Shown here one piece after another: positions 1-6,157 of a DNA stretch of 7,235 nucleotides. The position numbers and the translations under genes are program-made. Every line of letters begins with the position of its first letter. The first letter of the stretch is position 1. The notes beneath the pieces are model-generated. The model was not told the DNA's origin. It saw nothing but the letters and a program-made list of their open reading frames with translations, and made no database searches. Where the stretch lies: assembly GCA_002292185.1 (NCBI GenBank), contig DBBL01000046.1, positions 1-7,235 of the forward strand, given 5' to 3'. Source of the stretch: Akkermansiaceae bacterium UBA985 (GTDB taxonomy: Bacteria; Verrucomicrobiota; Verrucomicrobiia; Verrucomicrobiales; Akkermansiaceae).

Positions 1-711
1 GGCCTTAGCTTTTACCTATCGAGTTTGAAACCCAAAGTCGAAAAACGTGATCTTGCAGACATGGTCAACATCCCAACGGGCAAATACCTGGGCCCTTATG
101 GTTTTCACATTAAGGTTCGTGGATTCTGGATCGATGCCCACGAGGTGACGATTCAGGAATACGCAGCATTTATCAAGGCGATCGCATCTCTTCCTCAAGA
201 CATGCAAAATGTTTACCAACACGAGGATCAACCTGCCGACAAAACTTCACATGTTCCCGATGATTGGCAAGCTCTCTACACCGCAGCCAAAGAAGGCAAA
301 ATGTGGAATAAGCACAGTATGGAAATTTATCATCCCGTGGTAGGGGTCGATTGGTGGGATGCATATGCCTACGCAGAGTGGAAGGGCCGCAGTCTGCCAA
401 GCTATGATGATTGGTATGCCGCTTGCTCAGCAAGCAGTGATCCCAGCAAGCTCAAAGCTTCAGGCTACCTAGCTGTGGACAAAACAGAACAAACCACCAT
501 TGGCCTCTATGGCATGGCAGGCAATGTCTCAGAGTGGATGCGAGAACAAGCACTCGATCCCGCAGACCCCTCTGCACCGCCGCGCTACATGATCACTGGG
601 GCATCCTATTTACGTCCTAAGTACGGAGCCCGCGCACGCGAATGGGTGGACAGCCGAAGCCTCAGGCGGCCTGATATCGGCTTCAGGACTTGCAACAACT
701 CAAGACAGTAA
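1..711 (+). CDS. SUMF1/FGE-like domain protein, 5'-partial
   Basis: This is the C-terminal part of a protein with a formylglycine-generating-enzyme-like (SUMF1, C-type-lectin-like) fold. The frame is open to the left edge, and the TTG at 25 has no ribosome site, so the gene probably begins outside the window; 236 residues are visible. Family landmarks appear in order: MVNIPTGKY (61-87), FWIDAHEVTIQEY (124-162), a WWDAYAYAEWKGRSLPS stretch from 352, GLYGMAGNVSEW (502-537), TGASYL near 595 and the closing GFR at 679-687. True FGE carries two catalytic cysteines in the segment after the SYL motif. Here that segment reads SYLRPKYGARAREW and has none, so sulfatase activation is unlikely. Such domains also occur fused to Ser/Thr kinases or in surface proteins, and the missing N-terminus would decide which applies. 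It lies 42 bases before the next + strand gene and may share its transcript. The domain call is firm; the function is unknown. Confidence 0.85.
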   Translation, partial: GLSFYLSSLKPKVEKRDLADMVNIPTGKYLGPYGFHIKVRGFWIDAHEVTIQEYAAFIKAIASLPQDMQNVYQHEDQPADKTSHVPDDWQALYTAAKEGKMWNKHSMEIYHPVVGVDWWDAYAYAEWKGRSLPSYDDWYAACSASSDPSKLKASGYLAVDKTEQTTIGLYGMAGNVSEWMREQALDPADPSAPPRYMITGASYLRPKYGARAREWVDSRSLRRPDIGFRTCNNSRQ

Positions 712-723
712 GATTGACGCCCC

Positions 724-747
724 GCACCTAAGCACCTAAACACCTGT
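724..747 (+). repeat. 8-bp tandem repeat in short intergenic gap
   Basis: Two exact copies of GCACCTAA (724-731 and 732-739) are followed by a degenerate third, ACACCTGT (740-747). The array fills most of the 42-base gap between the SUMF1-domain gene and the next gene and ends six bases before its start codon. The repeats are seen directly. They may be slipped-strand duplication, a small protein site or chance. No role is established. Confidence 0.5.
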
Positions 748-753
748 AGAGCT

Positions 754-1647
754 ATGATGATTCGACAATCCATGAAGCACGCCGCTGCACTGATCTGTGC
801 CATCGTCATCACCATCGCTGCCCTTCCTCAGGCTAAGGCTCAGGTCATTGTCCGGCTCGAATTGAGCAAGTCGAGCTACATCATCAACGAGCCCGTTAAG
901 GCCATTATTTACATCACCAATCACGCAGGCCGTGAGCTGACACTGAGTAATGAAAATGGCAGGCCCTGGCTTGATTTTAATATCTCTTCTCGCGGGCGCC
1001 CTGTTTACCCTGCCCGCCGTATTAACTACGGAGCGGCGATCATACCTGCAGGACAAACAGTGGCCCGTAGTGTCTCACTGAATGTATCCTATGCATTAGA
1101 AAAAATGGGCAGCTACACCTGTCAGGCATACATCAAGATGCCAGGATCTTCTACCGATGGCTTTGCCTCGAACCGAGCACATTTCACGGTCACCAAAGGA
1201 CGCGTAGAATGGAGCCAACGAATCGGCGTTCCAGATGCTCCCGATGAAATACGGGAATATGAGCTGCTTACATTCACGGGCAACCGAGCGATGGAGCTCT
1301 TCGCTCATGTCACCTCGACAAACCGAGGACAAGAAATCGCCACTATCCCACTCGGGAAAATTATCAGCTTTCGTAAGCCCACGGGCACCTTGGACGCAGC
1401 CAATAACCTGCATGCCCTTTATCAAGTAAAACCAGACTTATTCGGACATAGCTGCATCACTCCGAGCGGGGTGCTTAAGTTTACTACTTTCCATAAACGC
1501 GGAGCCTCAGGCGACCCACGGCTAATGATATTTGCCGATGGTGAAGTTAGAATTGCCGGCGGTGTTCTCTTCGATCCTGTAGCAGAGGAAGAAGCACGAA
1601 AAAAAGTACGCAACGCCTCTGAACGGCCACCGTTTATCTACAATTAA
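754..1647 (+). CDS. exported protein of unknown function, Ig-like N-terminal half
   Basis: I do not recognise this 297-residue protein as a named family. It opens with a Sec signal peptide: basic residues R4 and K8, a hydrophobic core at about 10-24, and a likely signal peptidase I cut after AKA (residue 29). It should therefore act in the periplasm or outside the cell. Residues 30-150 look like a beta-sandwich: alternating hydrophobic strands, a 'SYIINEPVKAIIYITNHAGREL' style pattern of the kind seen in CARDB or other Ig-like domains, and a YTCQAYIKM strand. Residues 151-297 form a second, less clear region ending in a charged tail (EEEARKKVR). There is no transmembrane helix beyond the signal and no catalytic motif. 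ATG 754 is followed at once by ATG 757, and either could be the start; only a weak TAGAG lies upstream. It sits 35 bases before a cell-wall amidase, so an envelope role is plausible, but this is inferred from position only. Confidence 0.75.
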   Translation: MMIRQSMKHAAALICAIVITIAALPQAKAQVIVRLELSKSSYIINEPVKAIIYITNHAGRELTLSNENGRPWLDFNISSRGRPVYPARRINYGAAIIPAGQTVARSVSLNVSYALEKMGSYTCQAYIKMPGSSTDGFASNRAHFTVTKGRVEWSQRIGVPDAPDEIREYELLTFTGNRAMELFAHVTSTNRGQEIATIPLGKIISFRKPTGTLDAANNLHALYQVKPDLFGHSCITPSGVLKFTTFHKRGASGDPRLMIFADGEVRIAGGVLFDPVAEEEARKKVRNASERPPFIYN

Positions 1648-1682
1648 TAAGCTCACTCAAACCTGATTCATATACTCCTCAA

Positions 1683-2297
1683 ATGTCCCGCTCAGCCCTA
1701 CACCTTATCTGCATTAGCACCACCCTAGCGCTCGCCGCAATCACCCCACAAGCATCAGCAAAGAGCTTCAGCTACGTCATCATCGATGCAGGCCACGGCG
1801 GCCACGACAAGGGAGGTAATCATGGATTGGTCTATGAAAAACACCTGGCTTTAGACACCGCGCTGCGTTTGGAATATTACCTCAAGCAAAAAGGCATCCG
1901 CACTAAACTAACACGCCGAAGTGACCAATTCGTGACTTTGCCCGGACGTGTCAGCATTGGTAACCGCTATCGAAATTCTATCTTTGTCAGCATCCACTAC
2001 AACCATGTCTGGAAACGTGACCCATACGGCCTAGAAACTTTTTATTATGGCCGTGAGGGAAAAAAACTTGCGACCCATATCCAAAATTATATCTGCAGTA
2101 AGTTGAATACGATTAATCGTGGCGCTAAGCAGGCTAAGTTCTACGTTCTCAGAAACACAAAAAACCCTGCCGTTCTTGTTGAGTGTGGTTTTGTCAGTAA
2201 CAGCAAAGAGCGCTCGCGCATGAAACAAGCATGGTATCGGCAGTCTCTAGCCGAGGGTATCGGCGAGGGCATCTTGAAATACAAGAAAGGCTGGTAG
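1683..2297 (+). CDS. secreted N-acetylmuramoyl-L-alanine amidase (Amidase_3)
   Basis: This is a zinc amidase that cuts the bond between N-acetylmuramic acid and L-alanine in peptidoglycan, acting in the periplasm. The 204-residue protein has a signal peptide with a likely cut after ASA (residue 26), and then essentially only the catalytic domain. Family motifs are present: DAGHGG with zinc ligand H38, E52 as the second ligand, the third zinc His H105 in VSIHYNH, and catalytic E167 in VLVECGFVSN. There is no AMIN, LysM or SPOR targeting domain, so it is a minimal form compared with E. coli AmiA/B/C. One oddity is SIHYNH, where most relatives have SIHxNA, which places an extra histidine near the zinc. 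It follows the unknown exported protein by 35 bases and probably shares its mRNA. No Shine-Dalgarno site precedes the ATG. The family is certain. Whether it acts in division, recycling or spore-like processes cannot be told, so I give no gene symbol. Confidence 0.93.
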   Translation: MSRSALHLICISTTLALAAITPQASAKSFSYVIIDAGHGGHDKGGNHGLVYEKHLALDTALRLEYYLKQKGIRTKLTRRSDQFVTLPGRVSIGNRYRNSIFVSIHYNHVWKRDPYGLETFYYGREGKKLATHIQNYICSKLNTINRGAKQAKFYVLRNTKNPAVLVECGFVSNSKERSRMKQAWYRQSLAEGIGEGILKYKKGW

Positions 2298-2314
2298 CCG
2301 CCCGATTAGCCCGC

Positions 2315-3097
2315 TCAGCTTGAGCGCGACATCATGCCCTTCCGCGATGAGTGCCGAGCGGAATGCAACAAGTGCTTTGCCACGTCTGTCCACGTCGATT
2401 TATCCGCCTCTGCAAGTGATTCGGACATGTTGCCGCCACTGCGGAACAGCAGCTGGTAAGCGCGTTTGATATCGGCCCTTTCCTCAGGGGTAAATCCACC
2501 ACGCCTTAAACCAATCACATTCAACCCGGCGAGTTCATTGCGCCCATGCCCCATGCAATACGGGGGCACATCACGGCTGACAACGGCGTTGCCCTGAACA
2601 ATAGCATATTGCCCAATATGGATAAACTGATGGAAGGCACTGCCACCACCAAGAAACACATGATCCGCCATTTTAACATGCCCAGCGACGAGCACATTAT
2701 TGGCGAGCACATTGTGGCTTCCCATTTGAACATCGTGGGCAAGATGAACACCCGTCATCAAAAAATTGGAATGCCCAACTGAGGTGCTAGCTCCTTCAGC
2801 GGCACTGCGGTGGATGGTCACGTATTCACGAATCACATTATCATCGCCGATCTCAACATTACTACCGGTCTCAACCTCGAAGGAAGTATCCTGTGGGTCT
2901 GCCCCAATAATAGTCCCGTATCCGACGGTATTATTTTTACCCAGTTTAGAACTCCCCGTAATCCATGCGTGGGCGCCGATGACCGATCCAGGACCAATTT
3001 CCACGCCGGCATCAATAATACTAAAAGGCCCAACGCTAACGTCTTCAGCCAGACGAGCCCGCTCGCTGACAATGGCACTTGGATGTATCTCAGGCAT
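2315..3097 (-). CDS. lpxA: UDP-N-acetylglucosamine acyltransferase LpxA
   Basis: LpxA performs the first step of lipid A synthesis: transfer of a 3-hydroxyacyl chain from acyl carrier protein to the 3-OH of UDP-GlcNAc, in the cytoplasm, as a homotrimer. The 260 residues match the usual length (E. coli 262). Residues 1-190 carry the left-handed beta-helix hexapeptide repeats, starting at IHPSAIV, and the helical C-terminal part follows NVIGLRRGGF. Aligned by eye with E. coli at a constant offset of four, the key residues are kept: catalytic H121 (E. coli H125) in GVHLAHD, H118 (H122), H140 (H144), H156 (H160) in FHQF, and Q69 (Q73). G169 falls at the E. coli G173 'hydrocarbon ruler' position, which favours longer acyl chains. 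No lpxD, fabZ or lpxB lies beside it, unlike in proteobacteria. It is last in the hydrolase-ispF-radC-lpxA run, 82 bases after radC, and may have its own promoter. Confidence 0.96.
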   Translation of the reverse strand: MPEIHPSAIVSERARLAEDVSVGPFSIIDAGVEIGPGSVIGAHAWITGSSKLGKNNTVGYGTIIGADPQDTSFEVETGSNVEIGDDNVIREYVTIHRSAAEGASTSVGHSNFLMTGVHLAHDVQMGSHNVLANNVLVAGHVKMADHVFLGGGSAFHQFIHIGQYAIVQGNAVVSRDVPPYCMGHGRNELAGLNVIGLRRGGFTPEERADIKRAYQLLFRSGGNMSESLAEADKSTWTDVAKHLLHSARHSSRKGMMSRSS

Positions 3098-3103
3098 AAA
3101 ATG

Positions 3104-3132
3104 AATGTATTTGTGGATCTTGAATTTTCCAA
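3104..3132 (-). promoter_or_regulatory. possible promoter for lpxA
   Basis: On the - strand, TTGGAA (plus 3127-3132) and TACATT (plus 3104-3109) are separated by 17 bases. Each matches four of six positions of the sigma-70 consensus. The -10 box ends only six bases before the lpxA ATG, so transcription from here would start at or very near the start codon and give a leaderless mRNA. The lack of any Shine-Dalgarno site fits this, but such weak boxes arise by chance. The call is tentative. Confidence 0.25.
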
Positions 3133-3179
3133 TGAATAAATGTCTTCATGGTCAGCCCAAGTTATCTGGTCTCCAATCG

Positions 3180-3875
3180 TTAGACGAGCACTCCCGCGGC
3201 AGCAAAGCTGTAGTATGGGCTAGCGTGATGATCGGAAGCACGCCCTACAATAAGGTGATCAACAAAACGCACCCGCATAGGCTCACAAGCTTCACGGATT
3301 TTTTTAGTCAGCACCATGTCCTGCCTACTAGGGCTAGGGTCTCCTGATGGGTGATTGTGTACTAATACGAATGAGGCCGACCCATGAATCAGTACATGGT
3401 GCAAGACATCACGTGGTTCACACAATGCGGTGTCCGTATTACCCTTACTCAGCTCGATAGTCCGAGTAGCGCGCAGCTTGCTATCCAATAAAATAATCAG
3501 CACATGCTCACGGCTCTCATGCGCTAAGCGTGGTGCCATGGCATCATAGATCGCCTCGGCACTATTCATCACAGCTCGATTCATCTTCTCCCCCGCACAG
3601 CGACCACCTAATTCGAACGCCGCAATCATCTGAGCAGCCTTCGCCGGCCCAAGGCCATGCTCGCTGGAGAGCTCTTTGACACTTAGTCCTCCCAGCTCAG
3701 TCAGGCTGCCGTATTTTTTGAGCAAGCGCTGACCGACTTCAATCGCACTGCTACCGACAACCCCGGTTCGCAGAAAAATAGCCAGTAACTCGGCATCGCT
3801 GAGCGCACCTGCCCCGAGACGTGCCATGCGCTCACGAGGCCGTTCGCCAGCAGGCAGATCTGGTATTCTTGCCAT
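3180..3875 (-). CDS. radC: RadC family JAB/MPN-domain protein
   Basis: This is a full-length RadC (231 residues; the family is usually about 220-230). Residues 1-60 hold the N-terminal UPF0758 region (GERPRERMARLGAGALSDAELLAIFLRTG). Residues about 64-92 form a helix-hairpin-helix-like segment (HGLGPAKAAQ). Residues about 101-225 form the JAB1/MPN metalloprotease-like domain. The JAMM zinc site is intact: E123, then H173 and H175 in HNHPSGDPSPS, and D186 at the expected H-x-H-x10-D spacing. Older work linked RadC to DNA repair and recombination, but that was later attributed to another locus. The biochemical role remains unsettled, so the family name is safer than 'repair protein'. It starts 11 bases after the ispF stop and is almost surely co-transcribed with it. 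A GCTGAG lies directly before the ATG, too close for a normal ribosome site. Confidence 0.95.
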   Translation of the reverse strand: MARIPDLPAGERPRERMARLGAGALSDAELLAIFLRTGVVGSSAIEVGQRLLKKYGSLTELGGLSVKELSSEHGLGPAKAAQMIAAFELGGRCAGEKMNRAVMNSAEAIYDAMAPRLAHESREHVLIILLDSKLRATRTIELSKGNTDTALCEPRDVLHHVLIHGSASFVLVHNHPSGDPSPSRQDMVLTKKIREACEPMRVRFVDHLIVGRASDHHASPYYSFAAAGVLV

Positions 3876-3886
3876 CTCAGCTAAAA

Positions 3887-4366
3887 TTAATCTGGCAGGT
3901 AAACCATGGCGCTTGCAAGTGCTGCAATGCCTTCCTTACGGCCAACAAAACCCATGGTCTCATTGGTAGTCGCCTTAATGCCTATTTGACCCGTGGTAAT
4001 GCCAAGGGCTTGGGCAATGTTTTCTTTCATCGCCTCAGCATGGGGCAGTACGCGAGGTGCCTCAGCGATCATCGATGAATCAACATTCTGAATCACCGCT
4101 CCACGCTCGGCACAAAGGTCACGGCATTTTTCCAAAATCTTGAGCGAAGATATGCCCTCAATACTGTCATCTGTGGGTGGGAAATAATGCCCAATATCCG
4201 GCAAACCAAGAGAGCCTAACAGGGAATCAGCAATAGCGTGGCTTAGCACGTCTGCATCTGAGTGACCAGCAAGCCCATGGCTGTGCTCAATTTCCACCCC
4301 GCCAAGGATCAGCGGACGGCCCTCGGCAAATTGGTGAACATCATATCCTATTCCGGTGCGATACAT
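3887..4366 (-). CDS. ispF: 2-C-methyl-D-erythritol 2,4-cyclodiphosphate synthase
   Basis: IspF converts CDP-methylerythritol 2-phosphate to methylerythritol 2,4-cyclodiphosphate with release of CMP. This is the fifth step of the MEP route to isoprenoids, in the cytoplasm, and the enzyme is a homotrimer. Its 159 residues are the normal length. The metal ligands line up with E. coli D8, H10 and H42 at an offset of one: D9 and H11 in GYDVH, and H43 in GHSDADVLSH. Other signatures are DIGHYFPPTD (57-66), KATTNE (131-136, with E136 matching the second metal-site Glu) and GRKEGI (142-147). It is a single-domain enzyme, not an IspDF fusion, and ispD is not adjacent. It lies 51 bases after the hydrolase stop and 11 bases before radC. 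No Shine-Dalgarno site is visible. Confidence 0.97.
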   Translation of the reverse strand: MYRTGIGYDVHQFAEGRPLILGGVEIEHSHGLAGHSDADVLSHAIADSLLGSLGLPDIGHYFPPTDDSIEGISSLKILEKCRDLCAERGAVIQNVDSSMIAEAPRVLPHAEAMKENIAQALGITTGQIGIKATTNETMGFVGRKEGIAALASAMVYLPD

Positions 4367-4417
4367 AATAGTGTTTAAAGAGTCTGGGGTGAAAAAGTGA
4401 ATCGGAGAGTAGTCTGA

Positions 4418-5101
4418 TCAGAGAGCAATGGTCTCACCAATGACGGGCAGGTGCAAGGTGCTTCCCCTCGAAGCAAATGAGGCACGTGCTGCCTCATGGT
4501 CTATCTCAATATAGGGGAAAGTATCAAAATGAACGCCTACGGCTTGTTTTACGCCTATCCAATCAGCACAAATGGCGGCATCTGCGTGACCCATGGTGAA
4601 GTTATCACCGACACAAAGAACGGCCCAGTCGAGCTGATGTAGCTCAGCGAGGATTTTCATATCATAGGTTAGGGCGGTATCGCCGGAGTAGTAGAAATTG
4701 GCCTGCTCAGACTCGATAACAAAGCCACCGGGGTTACCACCATAGGTTCCATCGGGAAGCACGGAAGAGTGCACTGCATTGACATATTTGACCTTTCCAA
4801 AGGGTAGCTCAACGGCACCTCCATGATTGAGCGGGTGCGCGTTGTCACAACCCTGATCAGCCAACCAGATGACGACCTCATAATTTGAAATCAGCACCGC
4901 ACCAGTCCGCTTCAATATATCTACAGCATCCGCAATATGATCCTCATGACCATGGGATATCAGCACATAATCGGCTTCAATTGAGCTCAGATCAATCTCT
5001 TTAGCCATGGGATTGGGCGTGATGAAGGGGTCAAAAAGAATTTTCTTTCCCCCTACTTCAACACTGAAACAGGCATGGCCGTAATACGTTAAATTTGTCA
5101 T
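4418..5101 (-). CDS. UPF0173 family metal-dependent hydrolase
   Basis: This is a metallo-beta-lactamase-fold hydrolase of the YtkL/UPF0173 group. Members look like metal-dependent hydrolases but their substrate is unknown. Starting at ATG 5101 gives 227 residues, the usual family length, and the family-typical opening TNLTYYGHACFSV. A GTG at 5143 would add 14 residues that do not look like the family and is less likely. The metal site is intact: HGHEDH (50-55), H111, D141 in SGDTAL, and H192 in VHFDTFP. The GDNFTMGHADA motif (166-176) is also typical of the group. No signal peptide is present, so it is cytoplasmic. It is the first gene after the terminator at 5180-5214 and probably leads the transcript that continues into ispF. 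Nothing in the sequence links its reaction to isoprenoid synthesis. Confidence 0.92.
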   Translation of the reverse strand: MTNLTYYGHACFSVEVGGKKILFDPFITPNPMAKEIDLSSIEADYVLISHGHEDHIADAVDILKRTGAVLISNYEVVIWLADQGCDNAHPLNHGGAVELPFGKVKYVNAVHSSVLPDGTYGGNPGGFVIESEQANFYYSGDTALTYDMKILAELHQLDWAVLCVGDNFTMGHADAAICADWIGVKQAVGVHFDTFPYIEIDHEAARASFASRGSTLHLPVIGETIAL

Positions 5102-5179
5102 GATTGAGAGGTGTTTGTTAGTGGGATACTCCGCCAACCACACATGGGCAGGAAAACACTACAGCTAGCCAACAACCAG

Positions 5180-5214
5180 AAAAAAAGACCGCTGGATACA
5201 CCAACGGTCTTTTT
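5180..5214 (-). terminator. intrinsic terminator downstream of the FKBP gene
   Basis: An inverted repeat pairs 5182-5191 (AAAAAGACCG) with 5205-5214 (CGGTCTTTTT). The stem has ten base pairs, then one mismatch, three more pairs (TGG/CCA) and a five-base loop. On the - strand it ends in seven T's (plus 5180-5186), as expected for a Rho-independent terminator. It lies 58 bases past the FKBP stop and before the UPF0173 gene, so it separates the two transcripts. The + strand side ends in five T's, so it could act in both directions, but no + strand gene is nearby. Confidence 0.88.
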
Positions 5215-5272
5215 GAAAATGTTGAGCTGGTAGTGATCATTATTCACACCCCTGCCAACTGCGGTGGTAAGC

Positions 5273-6070
5273 CTAGCTCCCGGGGATCACTGGGGCTCCT
5301 GGAGCAGGAGCGGCAGCTTTCTGAATGTCGACAAGCTCGAGTTCAAAAATCAACGCGCTATTAGCGCCAATTTTGGGGCCCGCTGCACGAGCACCATAAG
5401 CAAGATTAGCAGGAAGGAATATCTTCCACTTGGAGCCTACCGTCATACTGGTCAGTGCCTCCTGGAAACCTGGGATTACCTGAAGAGTCATCGGAAATGC
5501 CTGACCCTCTGGGGATTTATCAAATTCAGTGCCGTCAATGAGAGTACCACGGTAGTTCACCATGAAGCGTGTGCCGTTATCAGCTGCGCCATCAGCAGGA
5601 GCTACATATTTTTGCTCACCACCCTGTTTGAGGACTTCATACTGCATGCCACTTGCGGTGGTTTTTACGCCTTCACGTTTAGCATTTTCAGCAAGAAATA
5701 CATTTCCCGCTGCAAGGTTGACCTCTGCCTGCTTTGCTTGTCTGGCTTGTACTTTGCTGCCAAGAGCTTCCATCGCTGCACGTAGCTTGGGCTCAGGATA
5801 CTCTGGCTCTCCTCCATTGAGACCTGCGAGAAAACCTTTACCAAAAGCCTCCATGTCAACGTCACTAGCATCTAGGCCTGAAGAGGCAAAACGCTGTGAT
5901 GACTGCAGTCCAAGGATGTAAGAGCTAATGTCTTTCACCTCGGCATCGGTCAATTGTGGAGCAGGGGGAGTGGCGGGTGCGGCGGCATCCTGGGCGTTGA
6001 GGGTGGCTGTGCCGATAACACAAGCAAGACTGGCAACTCCAAGAACGGAAGTAATAGTATTTTTATTCAT
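5273..6070 (-). CDS. periplasmic FKBP-type peptidyl-prolyl cis-trans isomerase (Mip/FkpA-like)
   Basis: This enzyme speeds cis-trans isomerisation at proline and assists folding of exported proteins. From ATG 6070 it has 265 residues with a signal peptide: hydrophobic core about 8-24 and a likely cut after LNA (26). An in-frame ATG at 6121 would put 17 polar residues ahead of it and is unlikely. A linker rich in Ala and Pro (28-38) leads to the FKBP N-terminal dimerisation and helical domain (about 40-130), with the phrases ISSYILGLQ and FGKGFLAGL. The FKBP catalytic domain spans about 164-250: VNYRGTLIDGTEFDKS (Y173, D184), VIPGF (198-202), AYGARAAGP (Y225) and FELELVDI. Where human FKBP12 and Mip have the pocket tryptophan of VIPGW, this protein has F202. 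A Pro/Ala tail ends the protein. SLAC at 14-17 is not a good lipobox. It appears to be a single-gene transcript with a terminator downstream. Confidence 0.93.
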   Translation of the reverse strand: MNKNTITSVLGVASLACVIGTATLNAQDAAAPATPPAPQLTDAEVKDISSYILGLQSSQRFASSGLDASDVDMEAFGKGFLAGLNGGEPEYPEPKLRAAMEALGSKVQARQAKQAEVNLAAGNVFLAENAKREGVKTTASGMQYEVLKQGGEQKYVAPADGAADNGTRFMVNYRGTLIDGTEFDKSPEGQAFPMTLQVIPGFQEALTSMTVGSKWKIFLPANLAYGARAAGPKIGANSALIFELELVDIQKAAAPAPGAPVIPGS

Positions 6071-6098
6071 AATTTGATTACGCGGATAATTCCCCAGC

Positions 6099-6127
6099 AA
6101 ACTAGATGTCATCATGCTCACTGTCCA
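6099..6127 (-). promoter_or_regulatory. possible promoter for the FKBP gene
   Basis: On the - strand, TGGACA (plus 6122-6127) matches five of six bases of the -35 consensus, and 17 bases later TAGTTT (plus 6099-6104) matches three of six of the -10. Transcription would start roughly 20 bases before the ATG at 6070. This would also rule out the upstream ATG at 6121 as a start, because that ATG overlaps the promoter. The -10 is poor, so the call is tentative. Confidence 0.3.
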
Positions 6128-6138
6128 GAGGTTTATCT

Positions 6139-6157
6139 CACTAGCGGCATGCTAGTG
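6139..6157 (-). other. perfect hairpin between glycosyltransferase and FKBP genes
   Basis: CACTAGC at 6139-6145 and GCTAGTG at 6151-6157 form a seven-base-pair perfect stem with a five-base loop. It lies 34 bases past the glycosyltransferase stop and just upstream of the possible FKBP promoter. No T-run follows on either strand, so it is not a standard intrinsic terminator. It could protect or end the glycosyltransferase mRNA, or be an operator. The structure is seen directly; any role is a guess. Confidence 0.45.

Noticed and set aside
736..1056. - strand open frame of 106 codons opposite the exported protein
   Set aside because: The + strand frame has a clear signal peptide and beta-strand pattern; the opposite frame has neither.
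2312..2326. Six-pair stem at the lpxA stop as a terminator
   Set aside because: The stem is short, has a three-base loop, and no T-run follows on either strand.
2766..3139. Two + strand open frames of about 110 codons opposite lpxA
   Set aside because: lpxA has all catalytic residues in the other strand. These frames overlap each other and show no domain or signal.
5102..5143. N-terminal extension of the UPF0173 protein from GTG 5143
   Set aside because: The extra 14 residues do not resemble the family, whose proteins begin at the position equal to ATG 5101.
5174..5214. Poly-A and stem at 5180-5214 as a riboswitch or small RNA
   Set aside because: A simple stem with a T-run on the - strand directly after a gene is fully explained as an intrinsic terminator.
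5264..5785. Open frame of 173 codons on the + strand across the FKBP gene
   Set aside because: It lies wholly opposite a well-supported FKBP gene, its protein is rich in Cys, Ser and Phe with no domain, and it has no ribosome site. It is a shadow of the coding strand.
5562..5921. Second + strand open frame inside the FKBP gene
   Set aside because: Its composition (many Ala, Ser, Arg, Pro) is typical of an antisense frame of an Ala-rich gene, and it has no domain.
6071..6121. FKBP start at ATG 6121
   Set aside because: It would place 17 polar residues before a normal signal peptide and would overlap the likely promoter; ATG 6070 fits better.
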